Origin: Saprospiraceae bacterium
Lineage (GTDB): Bacteria; Bacteroidota; Bacteroidia; Chitinophagales; Saprospiraceae
Direction of reading: 5' to 3'
DNA length: 64,000 nucleotides
Assembly (NCBI GenBank): GCA_016706365.1
Contig: JADJJU010000025.1
Coordinates: 124,001-188,000 of the forward strand
Positions 44,180-54,018 of the stretch are shown piece after piece. Every line of letters begins with the position of its first letter. Within the stretch, counting starts at the first letter, position 1. The translations under genes and the position numbers were made by a program. Below the pieces are notes generated by a model, which saw only the letters and a program-made list of their open reading frames with translations, was not told the DNA's origin and ran no database searches.

Positions 44180-45409
44180 TTATATAGCAGTATCGAGATC
44201 AATACAGGTTATTTCCGGTAGTATCCCAACTCTTCCGGGATACCCTAAAAACCCGAGTCCCCTGTTAACATTCAAGTACTGCTCACCGCTTTGGTATATC
44301 CCCGCCCATTGTTTATAAACATATTGAGATGGACTCCAACTGAAATACCCCGGGATTTCAATACCAAACTGGAACCCATGAGTATGTCCTGAAAATGTCA
44401 GATCTATATCCTTATAATCAGTCTTTACCTGATAGTCCCAATGAGAAGGATCATGAGAAAGCAATAACTTTATATCTGCTCCTTCAGTTCCCTTATGTGC
44501 TTTTCTCAGATCACCCAGTCTTGGGAATCTTGGTATTGCGCTGTAGTTTTCTACCCCGATCACTGCAATTTGCTTGCCGCCGATATCCAGAATTCTGTTT
44601 TCATTCATCAACAGATCCCAACCTAGCATACGATGGATATCTTTCAATTGCTGCAAGTTTTGTTGTTTTTCTTCTGAGTTTGCCCATTTAGCATAATCTC
44701 CATAATCGTGATTACCCAATGTCGAATAGACCCCGTACTTTGATTTTATCTTTTGAAATATATCAACATAAGGCAACATTTCTTCAGCCTTATTATTTAC
44801 CATGTCCCCGGTGAAAAATACCAAATCCGGCTGAAGGTCATTAATCATCTCAATAGCTAATTTTACAGGCTCTTTAAAAGTAAAACTACCCGCATGTATA
44901 TCGGAAATCTGGACAATTCTCAGAGACTGATTTCCCAGTTTGATTTCCGGCATTTTTATTTTAGTAGAATAAATCTTGTATCGGTACGGATTCCGGATAA
45001 TCCCATAAAGCAGGGATGTGAAAGGCAAAAAACCTACCACCAAAGCTGTATTTGTTAGAAATTTGGATCTGGAAGGATTAAATGGCTCCGTTCCAGCGAT
45101 GAATTGATATGCTTTTGAACCAAGTCTACGTAAATCATCGATCAGTATGAACACTGCAAAAAATAGCTTTGAAAAATAAAATATAAAAAGAAAGGTTCGG
45201 GTGTAAGTCAAAACATTCTTTGGCCAACTTTCAGCGTACCCTTGCAAAATGCAGAATACCAGGACAAGTGCTACGGCTGAACTGGTCCAAAAACTTCCTC
45301 TCCATACCCACTTTATCCAATCTGTCTGACCTGCACTCAAATACCTGACTACCTGGTACACATAGATATCCAGCAAAATCATCAACAATAATATAATTCC
45401 AATTCTCAT
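44180..45409 (-). CDS. Membrane-bound metallophosphoesterase
   Basis: I start at Met45 of the longest frame (45409), directly before the first membrane segment (RIGIILLLMILLDIYVYQ). Four hydrophobic segments in residues 1-130 precede a YkuE/YaeI-type calcineurin phosphoesterase: RIVQISDIHAGSF, LVFFTGDMVNNKAEE, YSTLGNHDYGDYA, IKLLLSHDPSHWD and LTFSGHTHGFQFG, which supply the two-metal ligands. Homologues hydrolyse phosphodiesters, some of them UDP-diacylglucosamine or phospholipids, at the inner membrane. The substrate here is unknown. Confidence 0.8.
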   Translation of the reverse strand: MRIGIILLLMILLDIYVYQVVRYLSAGQTDWIKWVWRGSFWTSSAVALVLVFCILQGYAESWPKNVLTYTRTFLFIFYFSKLFFAVFILIDDLRRLGSKAYQFIAGTEPFNPSRSKFLTNTALVVGFLPFTSLLYGIIRNPYRYKIYSTKIKMPEIKLGNQSLRIVQISDIHAGSFTFKEPVKLAIEMINDLQPDLVFFTGDMVNNKAEEMLPYVDIFQKIKSKYGVYSTLGNHDYGDYAKWANSEEKQQNLQQLKDIHRMLGWDLLMNENRILDIGGKQIAVIGVENYSAIPRFPRLGDLRKAHKGTEGADIKLLLSHDPSHWDYQVKTDYKDIDLTFSGHTHGFQFGIEIPGYFSWSPSQYVYKQWAGIYQSGEQYLNVNRGLGFLGYPGRVGILPEITCIDLDTAI

Positions 45410-45549
45410 ACAGCAATTAACGTTCAGAATGTAGGATAGTGTAATGCTTGAATTGATTAATTGTTCTTTTAAATATACAGATGGGTCAATATTCTTGTCT
45501 AACTCACTACATTCGTCTGAACATCTGAATATTAAAAACAATTTGAGAT

Positions 45550-46410
45550 ATGAAATCAGTCGTTATCACCGGAGTTTCCACCGGAATCGGATTTGCTGCA
45601 GCTGCAGAATTGTTGAATAAAGGCTATAAGGTATTTGGAAGCGTCCGTTCGGAATCTGATGCAAACAGACTTCAGCGACTTTGGGGGCCTGAATTCGTAC
45701 CACTAATTTTTGATATCAGCAATGATGCTGCAGTCAGGCAAGCGGCAGGACTGGTGAAAGATGCCCTGAAGGGTGCAACATTGACTGCATTAATTAATAA
45801 TGCAGGAATTGCACATAGTGGACCCATTCAATTTTTCTCGCTCGACAACATGAGGGAACAGCTGGAAATCAATGTTATTGGCTTACTTAGAACTACTCAA
45901 TTATTCTTACCGCTGCTGGGAGGTATTAAAGAAAAAGTAGAAACACCCGGTAAGGTCATCAATATATCGTCAGTTTCCGGAATAATTACTACGCCCTTCA
46001 TGGGACCGTATTGCGCATCTAAGTTTGCTGTTGAAAGTCTTAGTGATGCCATGCGAAGGGAATTTTCAGTATATGGAATCAAAGTAGTTGTTGTTCAACC
46101 CGGACCAATCAAAACGGAAATTTGGAGAAAAGCTAAGGAGCAGGTCGATGAATATCCGGATAATATATTCAGTCCTCTGCTGGCAAATCGATCTGCCATT
46201 GTAGACAAGCGTTCTAAAAATGCATTACCAGTGGAAAAAGTTGCCACACTTTTGCGGGAGATAATTGAAAATAAAAAGCCACAGGACAGATATTTGATCA
46301 CACCCAATAAACCTATGGTCCAACTTGCGAGGAGACTCCCTGTCTGGTTACAGGACAAATTGCTGATAAAGATGCTATTAAAAGATAATGGAATGTCAGA
46401 CACTAAATAG
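45550..46410 (+). CDS. Short-chain dehydrogenase/reductase
   Basis: The 286-residue cytosolic protein has the classical SDR set: GVSTGIGFAAAAELL (cofactor loop, 8-22), Asp at the end of strand 3 (FDISND), NNAGIAHSG (84-92), the catalytic Ser in INISSVSGI and YCASKFAVESL (Tyr and Lys, about 151-161), then QPGPIKTE. The Arg after strand 2 (SVRSESDANR) suggests NADP preference. The natural substrate cannot be deduced. It is divergent from the phosphoesterase gene. Confidence 0.85.
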   Translation: MKSVVITGVSTGIGFAAAAELLNKGYKVFGSVRSESDANRLQRLWGPEFVPLIFDISNDAAVRQAAGLVKDALKGATLTALINNAGIAHSGPIQFFSLDNMREQLEINVIGLLRTTQLFLPLLGGIKEKVETPGKVINISSVSGIITTPFMGPYCASKFAVESLSDAMRREFSVYGIKVVVVQPGPIKTEIWRKAKEQVDEYPDNIFSPLLANRSAIVDKRSKNALPVEKVATLLREIIENKKPQDRYLITPNKPMVQLARRLPVWLQDKLLIKMLLKDNGMSDTK

Positions 46411-46429
46411 CCATCTTCGTGAATCCAGG

Positions 46430-47796
46430 TTACATCCAGTTTTTCTGTTCTGATTCTACTTTAAACAAGAGATAGTCCACAATTTGTCTTGCTTGAGCCA
46501 AAGGAAGAAATGGAATAACAATTGGTCGGGCAGCTGTATGAATCACAACTGATCCCAGATTATTGCGACGTTCATAAAATCCGCGTGAGAGCTCAACTGC
46601 CTGGATTTTGTAGGTTTTTAGCAAAGTTGTTTTTCTTGCAAAAACGCCATCCTTTTTGATAACACTTAGGTTGGAAATAGCAAATACGAGCCTCTGATAA
46701 TACAAATGCACCCAGATTCCTAATAGCGGTAATACAAGAAACACAAAAAAAGCGTCTTTACCAAAATTCCAGGAAAGAACTCCCATGACTAAAATCAAAG
46801 GCAACAATCCTGAAAAAAGAAAAAGTCTTACACGATATCTGGGGTCTACATGAAAAAATTCTGCGGATTTCAATTCATCCATTGAAATATACTCCTCTGC
46901 CACCATTTCAGATTCAGCAGGAGAACAACCCGGAATCTGGATAGATTGATTCACCTGGACCTGCATGCTGGATGCCTGATAAAACCGCACTTTGACAAGC
47001 CCCAGCATCCTTCTGATAGGATTGCTTTCAAAAGTCATCATCTGCATCTTTTTCCTCACTGCCACTTGCTCGATCCTTGTGAGAAGACCGCCAATCAGTC
47101 TTAATCCTTCCGTTGTTCTGAAAACTGTAAAGTCAGCATATTTGAAAGCAATCTGCCCGACACTAATAATAAGTGCAACAATAAGAAATACAGGTAGCAA
47201 GATTAATATAGCAAACGTTGAACTAAATATTTCGCTAAAATAAGACCCATCAATATAGTCATCTACCCCTTCTCCACCTACCTGACTAAGATTTTCTGCT
47301 ACCCCAAATAAAAATAAAAGCACAATACCCAGAGTACGAAGGTGATTCTGGCTGATTCCTATTTTAAATAAAGTAAGTGGGGAAAGCTGAAATAAAAATT
47401 CACCAGGGGAAGACTTACCAGAATCATCCCTTCGAGTTTAACGATATTGAATGCCTGATGCAATAAGCCCTGTTCAATATTTACAGATTGAATTCTTTCA
47501 AAAGGAACCTGAATACGGGTCTTTTTAAATATACCTTTCTCAACCACCAGCCCATCTTCTGTTAACTGGTAATAGAAGCGGAAATAAGACAAAATGGAGG
47601 AGACCAATGAAATAAATGAGAAAACGGCTACAGCAATCAGAATTTGAAATTCTATTGATCGCTTGGGATTTATCAGGAAAACAATGATAAATGGCCAGAA
47701 TTGTCTGAATGTATTTTTGGCAAAAGTGGCCAGTAATAATATAATAGCTAATGGAGATTGTCTCGTTCGCTCCGGGGCCGGATTATTCCTCTTCAT
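46430..47796 (-). CDS. YdbT-like bacterial PH-domain membrane protein, interrupted by a frameshift
   Basis: The ATG at 47796 lies inside the end of the YdbS-like gene and is preferred over 47853. The first frame has two membrane segments and a bPH_2 domain (RFYYQLTEDGLVVEKGIFKK, ERIQSVNIEQGLLHQAF) and then breaks. Another frame reads DDSGKSSPGEFLFQLSPLT and continues into the second half (from 47323) with further membrane segments and two more bPH_2-like modules. One extra G at the GGG 47428-47430 (coding strand) joins the frames. The repaired protein of about 456 residues fits YdbT, which usually has three bPH_2 domains. Its role is unknown. Confidence 0.75.
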
Positions 47797-48307
47797 CAGT
47801 TGCATCAATTTTGAGCAAAATAAACTGGCAAAGTTCTGCTGCTCTCTCCTCACTCAATCCCGGGATACTGAGATCACTCGCTGATCCACCGGCTGTAAAA
47901 ATATTCAGCTCGCTTAATCCCAGCCATCGGCTAAGAACTCCTCTGTTAATTTCACAATGCTGCACTCTGTCAAAAGGCATGATTGTCTGAGATCTTGATA
48001 TTAGTCCGGTTTGAAACAGAATGTCATGGGTTCTGATAGCATAAGACTTTACTAAAAAAGAAGGATTTACCAGAATAGTACTTAAGACGGGAATTAATAA
48101 AGTAATTCCCATAGCTAGTCCCGTCCATACCGGATATTGCCACCAATTCATTATAACACTCAACACCAGCCATCCAATGGGTAAGACCCAAAGAAAAAGC
48201 GTATTAATGTACATGATTTTACGATAATTTTTCTCCAGCGGAACCCACTCCACTTCTTCCATTGCAGGTAGGAGGTCGAGGTCTATACTTTCATTTCTAA
48301 ATTCCAT
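47783..48307 (-). CDS. YdbS-like bacterial PH-domain membrane protein
   Basis: The 174-residue protein has a short N-terminal tail (EWVPLEKNYRKIMYINTL), two membrane segments (about 32-75) and one bPH_2 domain: VKSYAIRTHDILFQTGLISRS, MPFDRVQHCEINRGVLSRWL, LSELNIFTAGGSASDLSIPG. It is the usual partner of YdbT, with which it overlaps by 14 nt. In Bacillus the pair has been linked to resistance to some membrane-active agents, but the function is not settled. Confidence 0.8.
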   Translation of the reverse strand: MEFRNESIDLDLLPAMEEVEWVPLEKNYRKIMYINTLFLWVLPIGWLVLSVIMNWWQYPVWTGLAMGITLLIPVLSTILVNPSFLVKSYAIRTHDILFQTGLISRSQTIMPFDRVQHCEINRGVLSRWLGLSELNIFTAGGSASDLSIPGLSEERAAELCQFILLKIDATDEEE

Positions 48308-48432
48308 ACCACGTTTTGTTGCTTAAAGGTACATATTCTCTACCGTGATGCAAACCAAACGCAATAAGACCGCCAAGGTTGTCTAATCTAAAAGCTTTGA
48401 AAATCGAATTCGGATCTAAGAATCGAAAAACT

Positions 48433-49116
48433 TTAGTTTCTCAGATCTTCCATATATACTCCGGGATATTTTGATGCCTGGAAAGTAAATGTCCCAACGG
48501 GTATTGCTTTGTTTTTTGTAACATTCTTAATGGCAAGGCTCATGCGGCTACCATCTCTGTAGAAGAACTTTACTTCTTTCAACTTAGATGTACCTTTTTG
48601 AACTGTTAGCCTGGCCTTCGAATAATCCACCGATTTGTCCAAAGGAACAAACTCTATTTGTTGATAGCTCACACCTTTTTCGGCATATTCATTTGTAATA
48701 GCAATATTATGATCATCTTTTTCATAAATTTTCAGCAACTCAATTGGGGAATACATCTGAGTACCGGATGAAGCATCATTCTCATTGATCTGCCCTTCTT
48801 TATTTGCCTTATTCACAAACCACATAGCTTTACCATTATTGATGATAGCAAATTGATCAGTATTCACATAGTACTGATTGCCCGATTGCTGCAAAACGCC
48901 GCTTTGCTTTTCAGAAGTATTATCAGGCATTTCCATCAACATATTAAAAGTGATTTCAATTGATTTTGCATTATCGAAATCCTTCTTTATTCCTTCCAAA
49001 ATTTTGATAACCTTGGGGTCTTTGCTAAGCTTGGGGGTGGTCTTGGTCTGCGCCCCGGAAATACTATGGAAACTTATTGCCAAACATAAGATAATGATAC
49101 TCTTCAAATTAGTCAT
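48433..49116 (-). CDS. LolA-like outer membrane lipoprotein carrier
   Basis: I start at Met20 of the longest frame (49116), which opens the signal peptide TNLKSIIILCLAISFHSISGAQ. The mature part follows the LolA/LolB half-barrel: IKKDFDNAKSIEITFNMLM, SGVLQQSGNQYYVNTDQFAIINNGKAMW, YSPIELLKIYE, QQIEFVPL. Bacteroidota LolA carries lipoproteins from the LolCDE complex to the outer membrane. No other lol gene is in the window. The gene for a short unknown protein lies upstream on the same strand. Confidence 0.75.
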   Translation of the reverse strand: MTNLKSIIILCLAISFHSISGAQTKTTPKLSKDPKVIKILEGIKKDFDNAKSIEITFNMLMEMPDNTSEKQSGVLQQSGNQYYVNTDQFAIINNGKAMWFVNKANKEGQINENDASSGTQMYSPIELLKIYEKDDHNIAITNEYAEKGVSYQQIEFVPLDKSVDYSKARLTVQKGTSKLKEVKFFYRDGSRMSLAIKNVTKNKAIPVGTFTFQASKYPGVYMEDLRN

Positions 49117-49238
49117 AATAAAATTATTTGGGAGATATTTGTTTTGGGTAAAAAAATGGTTCAGATGAATCAACCTTTCACTTGTTAGACAACGATGTTA
49201 AACTGAGAAAGTTATCTGCATTCAAGGTTCATATCTGA

Positions 49239-49459
49239 TTAACATGGCACAAGGATAGTACTTGGATTCGATAATTCCAACAGTAGATAGGTGCCTCTTT
49301 CCATCATGGAGCAGATATCATTTTTCATTTGAATATCCAGCTCCGCCTGAACACTTCTCAAGTAAGCATTTCCAAATTCAGAAATTAAAAAGGACTTGAT
49401 TTACGAACCTTAATCAATTTATCCCGATCTTTGGAATACCATCGGGGAAAATGCGGCAC
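49239..49459 (-). CDS. Small protein of unknown function, frameshift-hidden
   Basis: This gene is only visible after repairing one base. From a GTG at 49459 the frame reads PHFPRWYSKDRDKLIKVRK and ends after SSPF. The next frame continues LISEFGNAYLRSVQAELDI, then NDICSMMERGTYLLLELSN, and stops at 49239. One extra base at the five-A run 49387-49391 (five T on the coding strand) joins them to 73 residues. The residue mix is coding-like, but I recognise no family. The start is uncertain. It fills the only sizeable gap between LolA and the PAS protein. Confidence 0.4.
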
Positions 49460-49564
49460 AATTCAATATTATTAAGTTACATAAATTTAAGAAGTCGATT
49501 GTCTGCATTGATTCCGAGTATTTCTTAGAACTATCATTGACGGCGCATTATATTGTAACTGGGT

Positions 49565-50839
49565 ATGACATATACTGGTAATTTATTTTCAGCAACCTTA
49601 GCTATTCCTTCCTTATTTGCAATTATAATAGGTTTGATGTTGCTGCACCGTACGCAGAAAGACTCCATTAATTATTTATCTCTCATAATGTTCAGTACCG
49701 CCTGGTGGGCTATCTGCTATGCTATAGATCTGACAGCTAATACACAGGAAGAAATTTTAGGTTGGGTCAAACTGGAATATTTTGGGATTTCATTCATTCC
49801 ACCTTTGTGGGTCTTCTTTTGCATTCAATTTACAAAGAATGATCACAAGTGGTCAGTCGCTCAGAGATTGGGATTATTGGTTATACCCTGTTTGGTGATA
49901 GGCAGTGTATGGACAATAGAATATCATGACTGGTACTATCAAAACATGGTACTGACTCAGACAGATACTTTGTTTTTACTTAAATTTAAAGCAGGTCCAT
50001 TATATATTCTGTTTACGGTTTACTTCTATCTATGTCTTATTTATGGCCTCTTGCTTATTGCCTCAAGATATAAATATTCCAACCAAATATTTAAGTCACA
50101 AGCTACCCTTATCATTATTTCAGCCTCAGTTCCATGGATGGCTAATATCCTGTATTTGGCCGGTTTTCGACCGTTTGGTGTGATAGACATAACACCGTAT
50201 GCCTTTTTAATCACGGCGATTTCAATTGGGATTGGCTTACTCAGATTTAAACTTTTCAGCTTAATCCCACAGGCTCGTGAAAAGCTTATAGAATCAATGT
50301 CTGAAGGATTTATGGTCCTTGAAAAATCATACAGAATTGTGGATATTAATCATTCTATGCGTTTGATTTTAGGAAATACGCTACCATCCTATGTGGGAGC
50401 AAAGTTGGAAAATGCACTGGTTGGTGCTGATCAGATTTTATCAGAAATGCCAAGAGGATTACCTTTCATGACCAAATTTAGATTGACCACGATTCATTCC
50501 ACTGAATACTACCATGTGCTCGCCTCTCCTCTCAAAGATGAACAGCTTATCACGAATGGCTATATCCTATTATTTAGAAATATTACTGAGAAGCTCAAAG
50601 ATGAACAAAAGCTAATGTCACAGCACGAAACACTGAAGGATATAGCTCATCTGCAGTCGCATGAAATCCGTCGTCCGGTTGCCAATATTCTGGGGCTTAT
50701 TGAAGTGTTAAAAATGTCAGGCAAAAATAGTCTGAATAATGATCAGATAGAATATTTAAGCCTGCTGGAAATGGAAGCCAAATCACTTGATATGCTCGTG
50801 CGACAAATTGCTAAAAAAGCCGAAATAGTTGAAAATTAG
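49565..50839 (+). CDS. 7TM-PAS sensor protein ending in a DHp domain, no ATPase domain
   Basis: The 424-residue protein has seven membrane segments in residues 5-235, of the histidine-kinase N-terminal 7TM type (TAWWAICYAIDLTA, GWVKLEYFGISFIPPLW, HDWYYQNMV). A PAS domain follows at about 240-345 (GFMVLEKSYRIVDINHSM). The C-terminus (about 355-424) is a DHp hairpin with the phospho-acceptor motif LQSHEIRRPVANILGLIEV and a second helix ending in KAEIVEN. The stop follows directly and no HATPase boxes exist. This is the same truncation as in the multi-PAS protein at 28162, with a different sensor part. Confidence 0.8.
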   Translation: MTYTGNLFSATLAIPSLFAIIIGLMLLHRTQKDSINYLSLIMFSTAWWAICYAIDLTANTQEEILGWVKLEYFGISFIPPLWVFFCIQFTKNDHKWSVAQRLGLLVIPCLVIGSVWTIEYHDWYYQNMVLTQTDTLFLLKFKAGPLYILFTVYFYLCLIYGLLLIASRYKYSNQIFKSQATLIIISASVPWMANILYLAGFRPFGVIDITPYAFLITAISIGIGLLRFKLFSLIPQAREKLIESMSEGFMVLEKSYRIVDINHSMRLILGNTLPSYVGAKLENALVGADQILSEMPRGLPFMTKFRLTTIHSTEYYHVLASPLKDEQLITNGYILLFRNITEKLKDEQKLMSQHETLKDIAHLQSHEIRRPVANILGLIEVLKMSGKNSLNNDQIEYLSLLEMEAKSLDMLVRQIAKKAEIVEN

Positions 50840-51004
50840 TCCGAATTCCAGGTGAAACATGATTGCCTCAAGCCTGCTTATCCATTTAAATTTCTCTTTG
50901 TAAAAATGAATTTTTAATTTTTTCGTTCTTGCATCATCAGAGCATAAGCTGATTATCATTATCATGTTCTATTTTTATGCAGTTTATTGTAAACCATCCT
51001 TTGC

Positions 51005-52065
51005 ATGCTAAAAAAAATACTCATAATTCTCTGGTTTGGTTCTTCTTCCTTACTGGCTCAAGTAGGTGGAGAGAATGTTTATCGTTTTTTACTTTTACCC
51101 AACTCCCACGTCTGACTGCATTGGGAGGAATGAATATTAGTGCTCAGGACCCGACTGCTGCAGCTGCTATTTCTAATCCTGCTTTGTTGGATGAAACATC
51201 ACATAAGGCATTATCCTTTAATCACCAGTTTTATTTTGCGGGCACTCAGCATGGTTTTTTCAACTATGCTCACCATTTGCCTAAGAATCAGATAACTCTG
51301 CATACAGGATTTCAATATATAAGGTATGGAGATTTTCTTCTGACAGATGAATTTGATCAGCAAATGGGTACTTTCAATGCTGGTGAATTTGCCTGGACAC
51401 TTGGCGCTTCAAAGTCCATTTATGACAGATTGAGAGCAGGAATTAATCTGAAAGTAATTAATTCTACACTGGAAACTTACAATGCTTTTGCATTAGCAGG
51501 AGATCTGGCGCTTCAATATTTTGTTACTGAAAAGAAATTTTCTGCTGCACTTGTCATTAATAATATCGGCGGCACTCTCAAACAATATCGGGAAGGCAAT
51601 AGCGAAACCATGCCATATGATGTCAGAATTGGGATTTCTAAACGCCTCGCCAAAGCTCCAATCCAATTTTCTATAACAGGACATCATCTACATCGCTGGA
51701 ATCTCCTTTATGACAATCCTGAAAGTGAAGAAGATAATTTTCTGATAAATGATATGCCCGAAGAGGAAAATCGATTTGCTCAGCAAGTTGACAATTTCTT
51801 TCGCCATCTCATCTTCGGAGCCGAGTTGTTTATTGGAAAAAAAGAACAATTCAGAATAAGACTGGGTTATAATCATTTCAGAAGAAGAGAGCTCACTGTG
51901 GTTGGTTTCCGTAGTCTGTCAGGGATGAGTGGAGGACTGGGATTCAAAATCAATCGTTTCAGGATTGATTATGGTTTTGGTACTTATCACCTTGCAGGAA
52001 GTGCACATCATTTTTCGATCTCAACTAATCTCCAGGAATTCAACAGAGATATCAAATTACCTTAA
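51005..52065 (+). CDS. porQ: Type IX secretion system protein PorQ, interrupted by a frameshift
   Basis: The ATG at 51005 opens a proper signal peptide (LKKILIILWFGSSSLLAQ) followed by VGGENVYRFLLLPNS. The next frame supplies RLTALGGMNISAQD, the PorQ core after the (S/A)-R-x-x-ALGG motif, and the barrel: ISNPALLDE, INLKVINSTLETYNAFALAGDL, GFRSLSGMSGGLGFKINRF, IDYGFGTYHL. One extra C at CCC 51105-51107 joins the frames. PorQ works with PorZ/PorU in the attachment complex of the T9SS at the cell surface. Three T9SS substrates in this window would be its clients. The 50977 start of the longer frame is not credible. Confidence 0.85.
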
Positions 52066-52261
52066 AACCGAATTCTTAATTTCTGAATTTAAGGCTTAAA
52101 ATCAATTTCATTCTTTTTTGCTGTGTAAAGCAATATCCTGTACGATGCAGAAAATGAAGCCTTTCAAGAATATTTTTTGAAATTTGAATGCTATTTAAAT
52201 CTTTATTTGTTGCTGATGGTTTATATAGCGTTGTTTTTTACCGTATCAATCTCTGTCCTTA

Positions 52262-53533
52262 ATGATCCATTGCCATAAAAGCCAAGCCCCGGTTTCTGCA
52301 CCTGATAAAGAAGTGTTACAGCCTTCTATTCAGGCAATTGATCAATTGAATTATACCATTGCGTCAGATTTGAGAAGAATCTCTGCGATTTGGGATGTTT
52401 TGCCGGGGACTATTTTTATGTCTTCAGAATATCTGACTTGTCTGCAGTCTGCTCCTGCTGCAGGAATGGAATTTAAATATGTGGTAATACATGCGGGGCA
52501 AATACCCATAGCCAAGCTGTATTTTCAAATTGTCCACTTTAATGCTGCAAGAAGCTTGGGACAGGAAGCTTCAATTGAAGCTGATAAATGTTCCTATTTT
52601 TCTCATTTGATGAAGTCTATTAAATTAACTGTCGCCAGAAATATAGATTTCCATACCATAGTCTGTGGAAATTTGCTACTCACCGGCGAAAATGGTTGGG
52701 TATTTGCTGATCACTTGTCTCAGAAAGTAAGAGAAGATATTATAGAAGTCGCATATGCCCAGGTACGGGATGAACTAAAGAAAACCCATAAGGACGAAAT
52801 AGCAGTTTCCTTATTAAAGGAAAAATATGCTGAAGCAAAACTTTCAGCTGGATTTATTACTACAGGAAAATGGCATGAGTTTAGAATTCAGCCTAATATG
52901 TTGCTCAATCTGGAAGTTGAATGGAGAAGTTTTGAGGACTATTTAAATTCCATGCATTCTAAATACAGGATGAGGGCAAAAAGAGCACAAAAAAAGTTGG
53001 GCAGTATCGTCGTTGAGTCACTTTCGGAAGCTGAAATCAAAGAAAACTCTGCAGTTCTATATGAGCTATACCTTGAAACAATTGGATCAGCAGGCTTTAA
53101 TATGGTGAATTTGGGTATGGATTACTTTTATGAGACAAAGAAGAATATGCCAGATTGCTTTCATGTAAAAGTCTTTCGAAAAGATTCTGAAATTGTAGGC
53201 TTCTTCAGTTATTTTATAAATAATGAAGTCCTTGTAGCTCATATGGTTGGTTTCAACAGTTTGCTCAACAAGACTCATCAGATATACCTAAACATGCTTT
53301 ATCAACTGGTGCAGGAAGGTATAGAAAGAAGTCTGGAAAGAATCAATTTGGGAAGAACTGCGATGGAAATTAAAAGCTCTGTAGGGGCCTATCCGGTCGA
53401 TATGTACTGCTATATTCGTCATCGAAACAGGATTTATAACAAGTTTGCACCAAATCTCATTGATCTTTTGAGCCCACAGGAAGACTGGTTGCAAAGACAT
53501 CCTTTCAAAATCGAAGAAAGAGCGGAAATTTAG
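52262..53533 (+). CDS. FemAB/GNAT-like acyltransferase-family protein
   Basis: The 423-residue protein has no signal peptide. The C-terminal half looks like a GNAT/FemAB fold: SFEDYLNSMHSKYRMRAKRAQKK (basic arm), LYELYLETIGSAGFNM, FHVKVFRKDSEIVGFFSYFIN, VGFNSLLNKTHQIYLNMLYQ and ERINLGRTAMEIKSSVGAYP. This pattern is that of peptidoglycan-bridge or N-acyl-transferase relatives annotated as GNAT family in Bacteroidota. The N-terminal half (about 30-200) is also FemX-like. The substrate is unknown. It stands alone between porQ and a gene-poor region. Confidence 0.6.
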   Translation: MIHCHKSQAPVSAPDKEVLQPSIQAIDQLNYTIASDLRRISAIWDVLPGTIFMSSEYLTCLQSAPAAGMEFKYVVIHAGQIPIAKLYFQIVHFNAARSLGQEASIEADKCSYFSHLMKSIKLTVARNIDFHTIVCGNLLLTGENGWVFADHLSQKVREDIIEVAYAQVRDELKKTHKDEIAVSLLKEKYAEAKLSAGFITTGKWHEFRIQPNMLLNLEVEWRSFEDYLNSMHSKYRMRAKRAQKKLGSIVVESLSEAEIKENSAVLYELYLETIGSAGFNMVNLGMDYFYETKKNMPDCFHVKVFRKDSEIVGFFSYFINNEVLVAHMVGFNSLLNKTHQIYLNMLYQLVQEGIERSLERINLGRTAMEIKSSVGAYPVDMYCYIRHRNRIYNKFAPNLIDLLSPQEDWLQRHPFKIEERAEI

Positions 53534-53610
53534 CACCCGACGTATCCGGGAGCAAGTTTTACTCCTCATTATACTACCGAAATATTACGTTCTCTAAAGT
53601 AAGTTGGATC

Positions 53611-53651
53611 AAAAAAAATGACCCGATCATTGCCGTTGCAACTCGGGTCAT
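53611..53651 (-). terminator. Rho-independent terminator, minus strand
   Basis: ATGACCCGA (coding-strand arm at 53643-53651) pairs with TCGGGTCAT (53618-53626) and is followed by eight T on the minus strand. On the plus strand there is no T-run, so it does not serve the gene at 52262. Confidence 0.75.
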
Positions 53652-53877
53652 AGACTAAGGTCTCAAAATAAGAAAACTACATCTTTATAAATCAGGCAAC
53701 CCGCCTGTCATATATTTTTTTTTCGTATAATTACAACACATATACAACGCTTAGTATATGATTGTAGTTCATTCTTTTCAAATATTATGCCAAAAATCAA
53801 TAATGTGTTAATTGGCACAAATTAAGTGTGAAATAGCTTGCAGGGAGTCTGAGTGGTTATTGTTCTGTAAGATATTC
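53611..53877 (-). ncRNA. Candidate small RNA, about 265 nt
   Basis: A promoter-like -7/-33 pair (53884-53915) predicts a start near 53877, and a strong terminator ends the transcript at 53611. Between them only frames of 8-13 codons start with ATG. Internal features are a CAGGC/GCCTG hairpin near 53695-53707 and a GACCTTAGTC hairpin near 53653-53662. I recognise no known class: no tmRNA resume frame or tRNA-like end, no SRP domain IV and no RNase P core. 6S RNA cannot be excluded by eye. Confidence 0.5.
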
Positions 53878-53883
53878 TCTATA

Positions 53884-53915
53884 CAAAGATACTCTCTGTT
53901 CATCAATAATAACAA
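53884..53915 (-). promoter_or_regulatory. Promoter of the candidate small RNA
   Basis: On the minus strand TATCTTTG (53884-53891) is an exact TAnnTTTG -7 box. TTG at 53913-53915 lies 21 nt upstream, the usual distance of the -33 element. It is the best two-part promoter match noticed in the window. Confidence 0.5.
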
Positions 53916-54018
53916 TAGATGAATGATTTTTGATAGGTGCAAGTCTCAGATATTTATTTTAATGATACGTAACAGGAATGAAGAAATAAAGATAGATTAC
54001 GTATATAAAAAAGCCATT

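Noticed and set aside
53715..53750. dif-like XerCD site (CGTATAA...TATACAACG)
   Set aside because: Only the left arm resembles the consensus; the right arm does not match, and it lies within the small RNA candidate.
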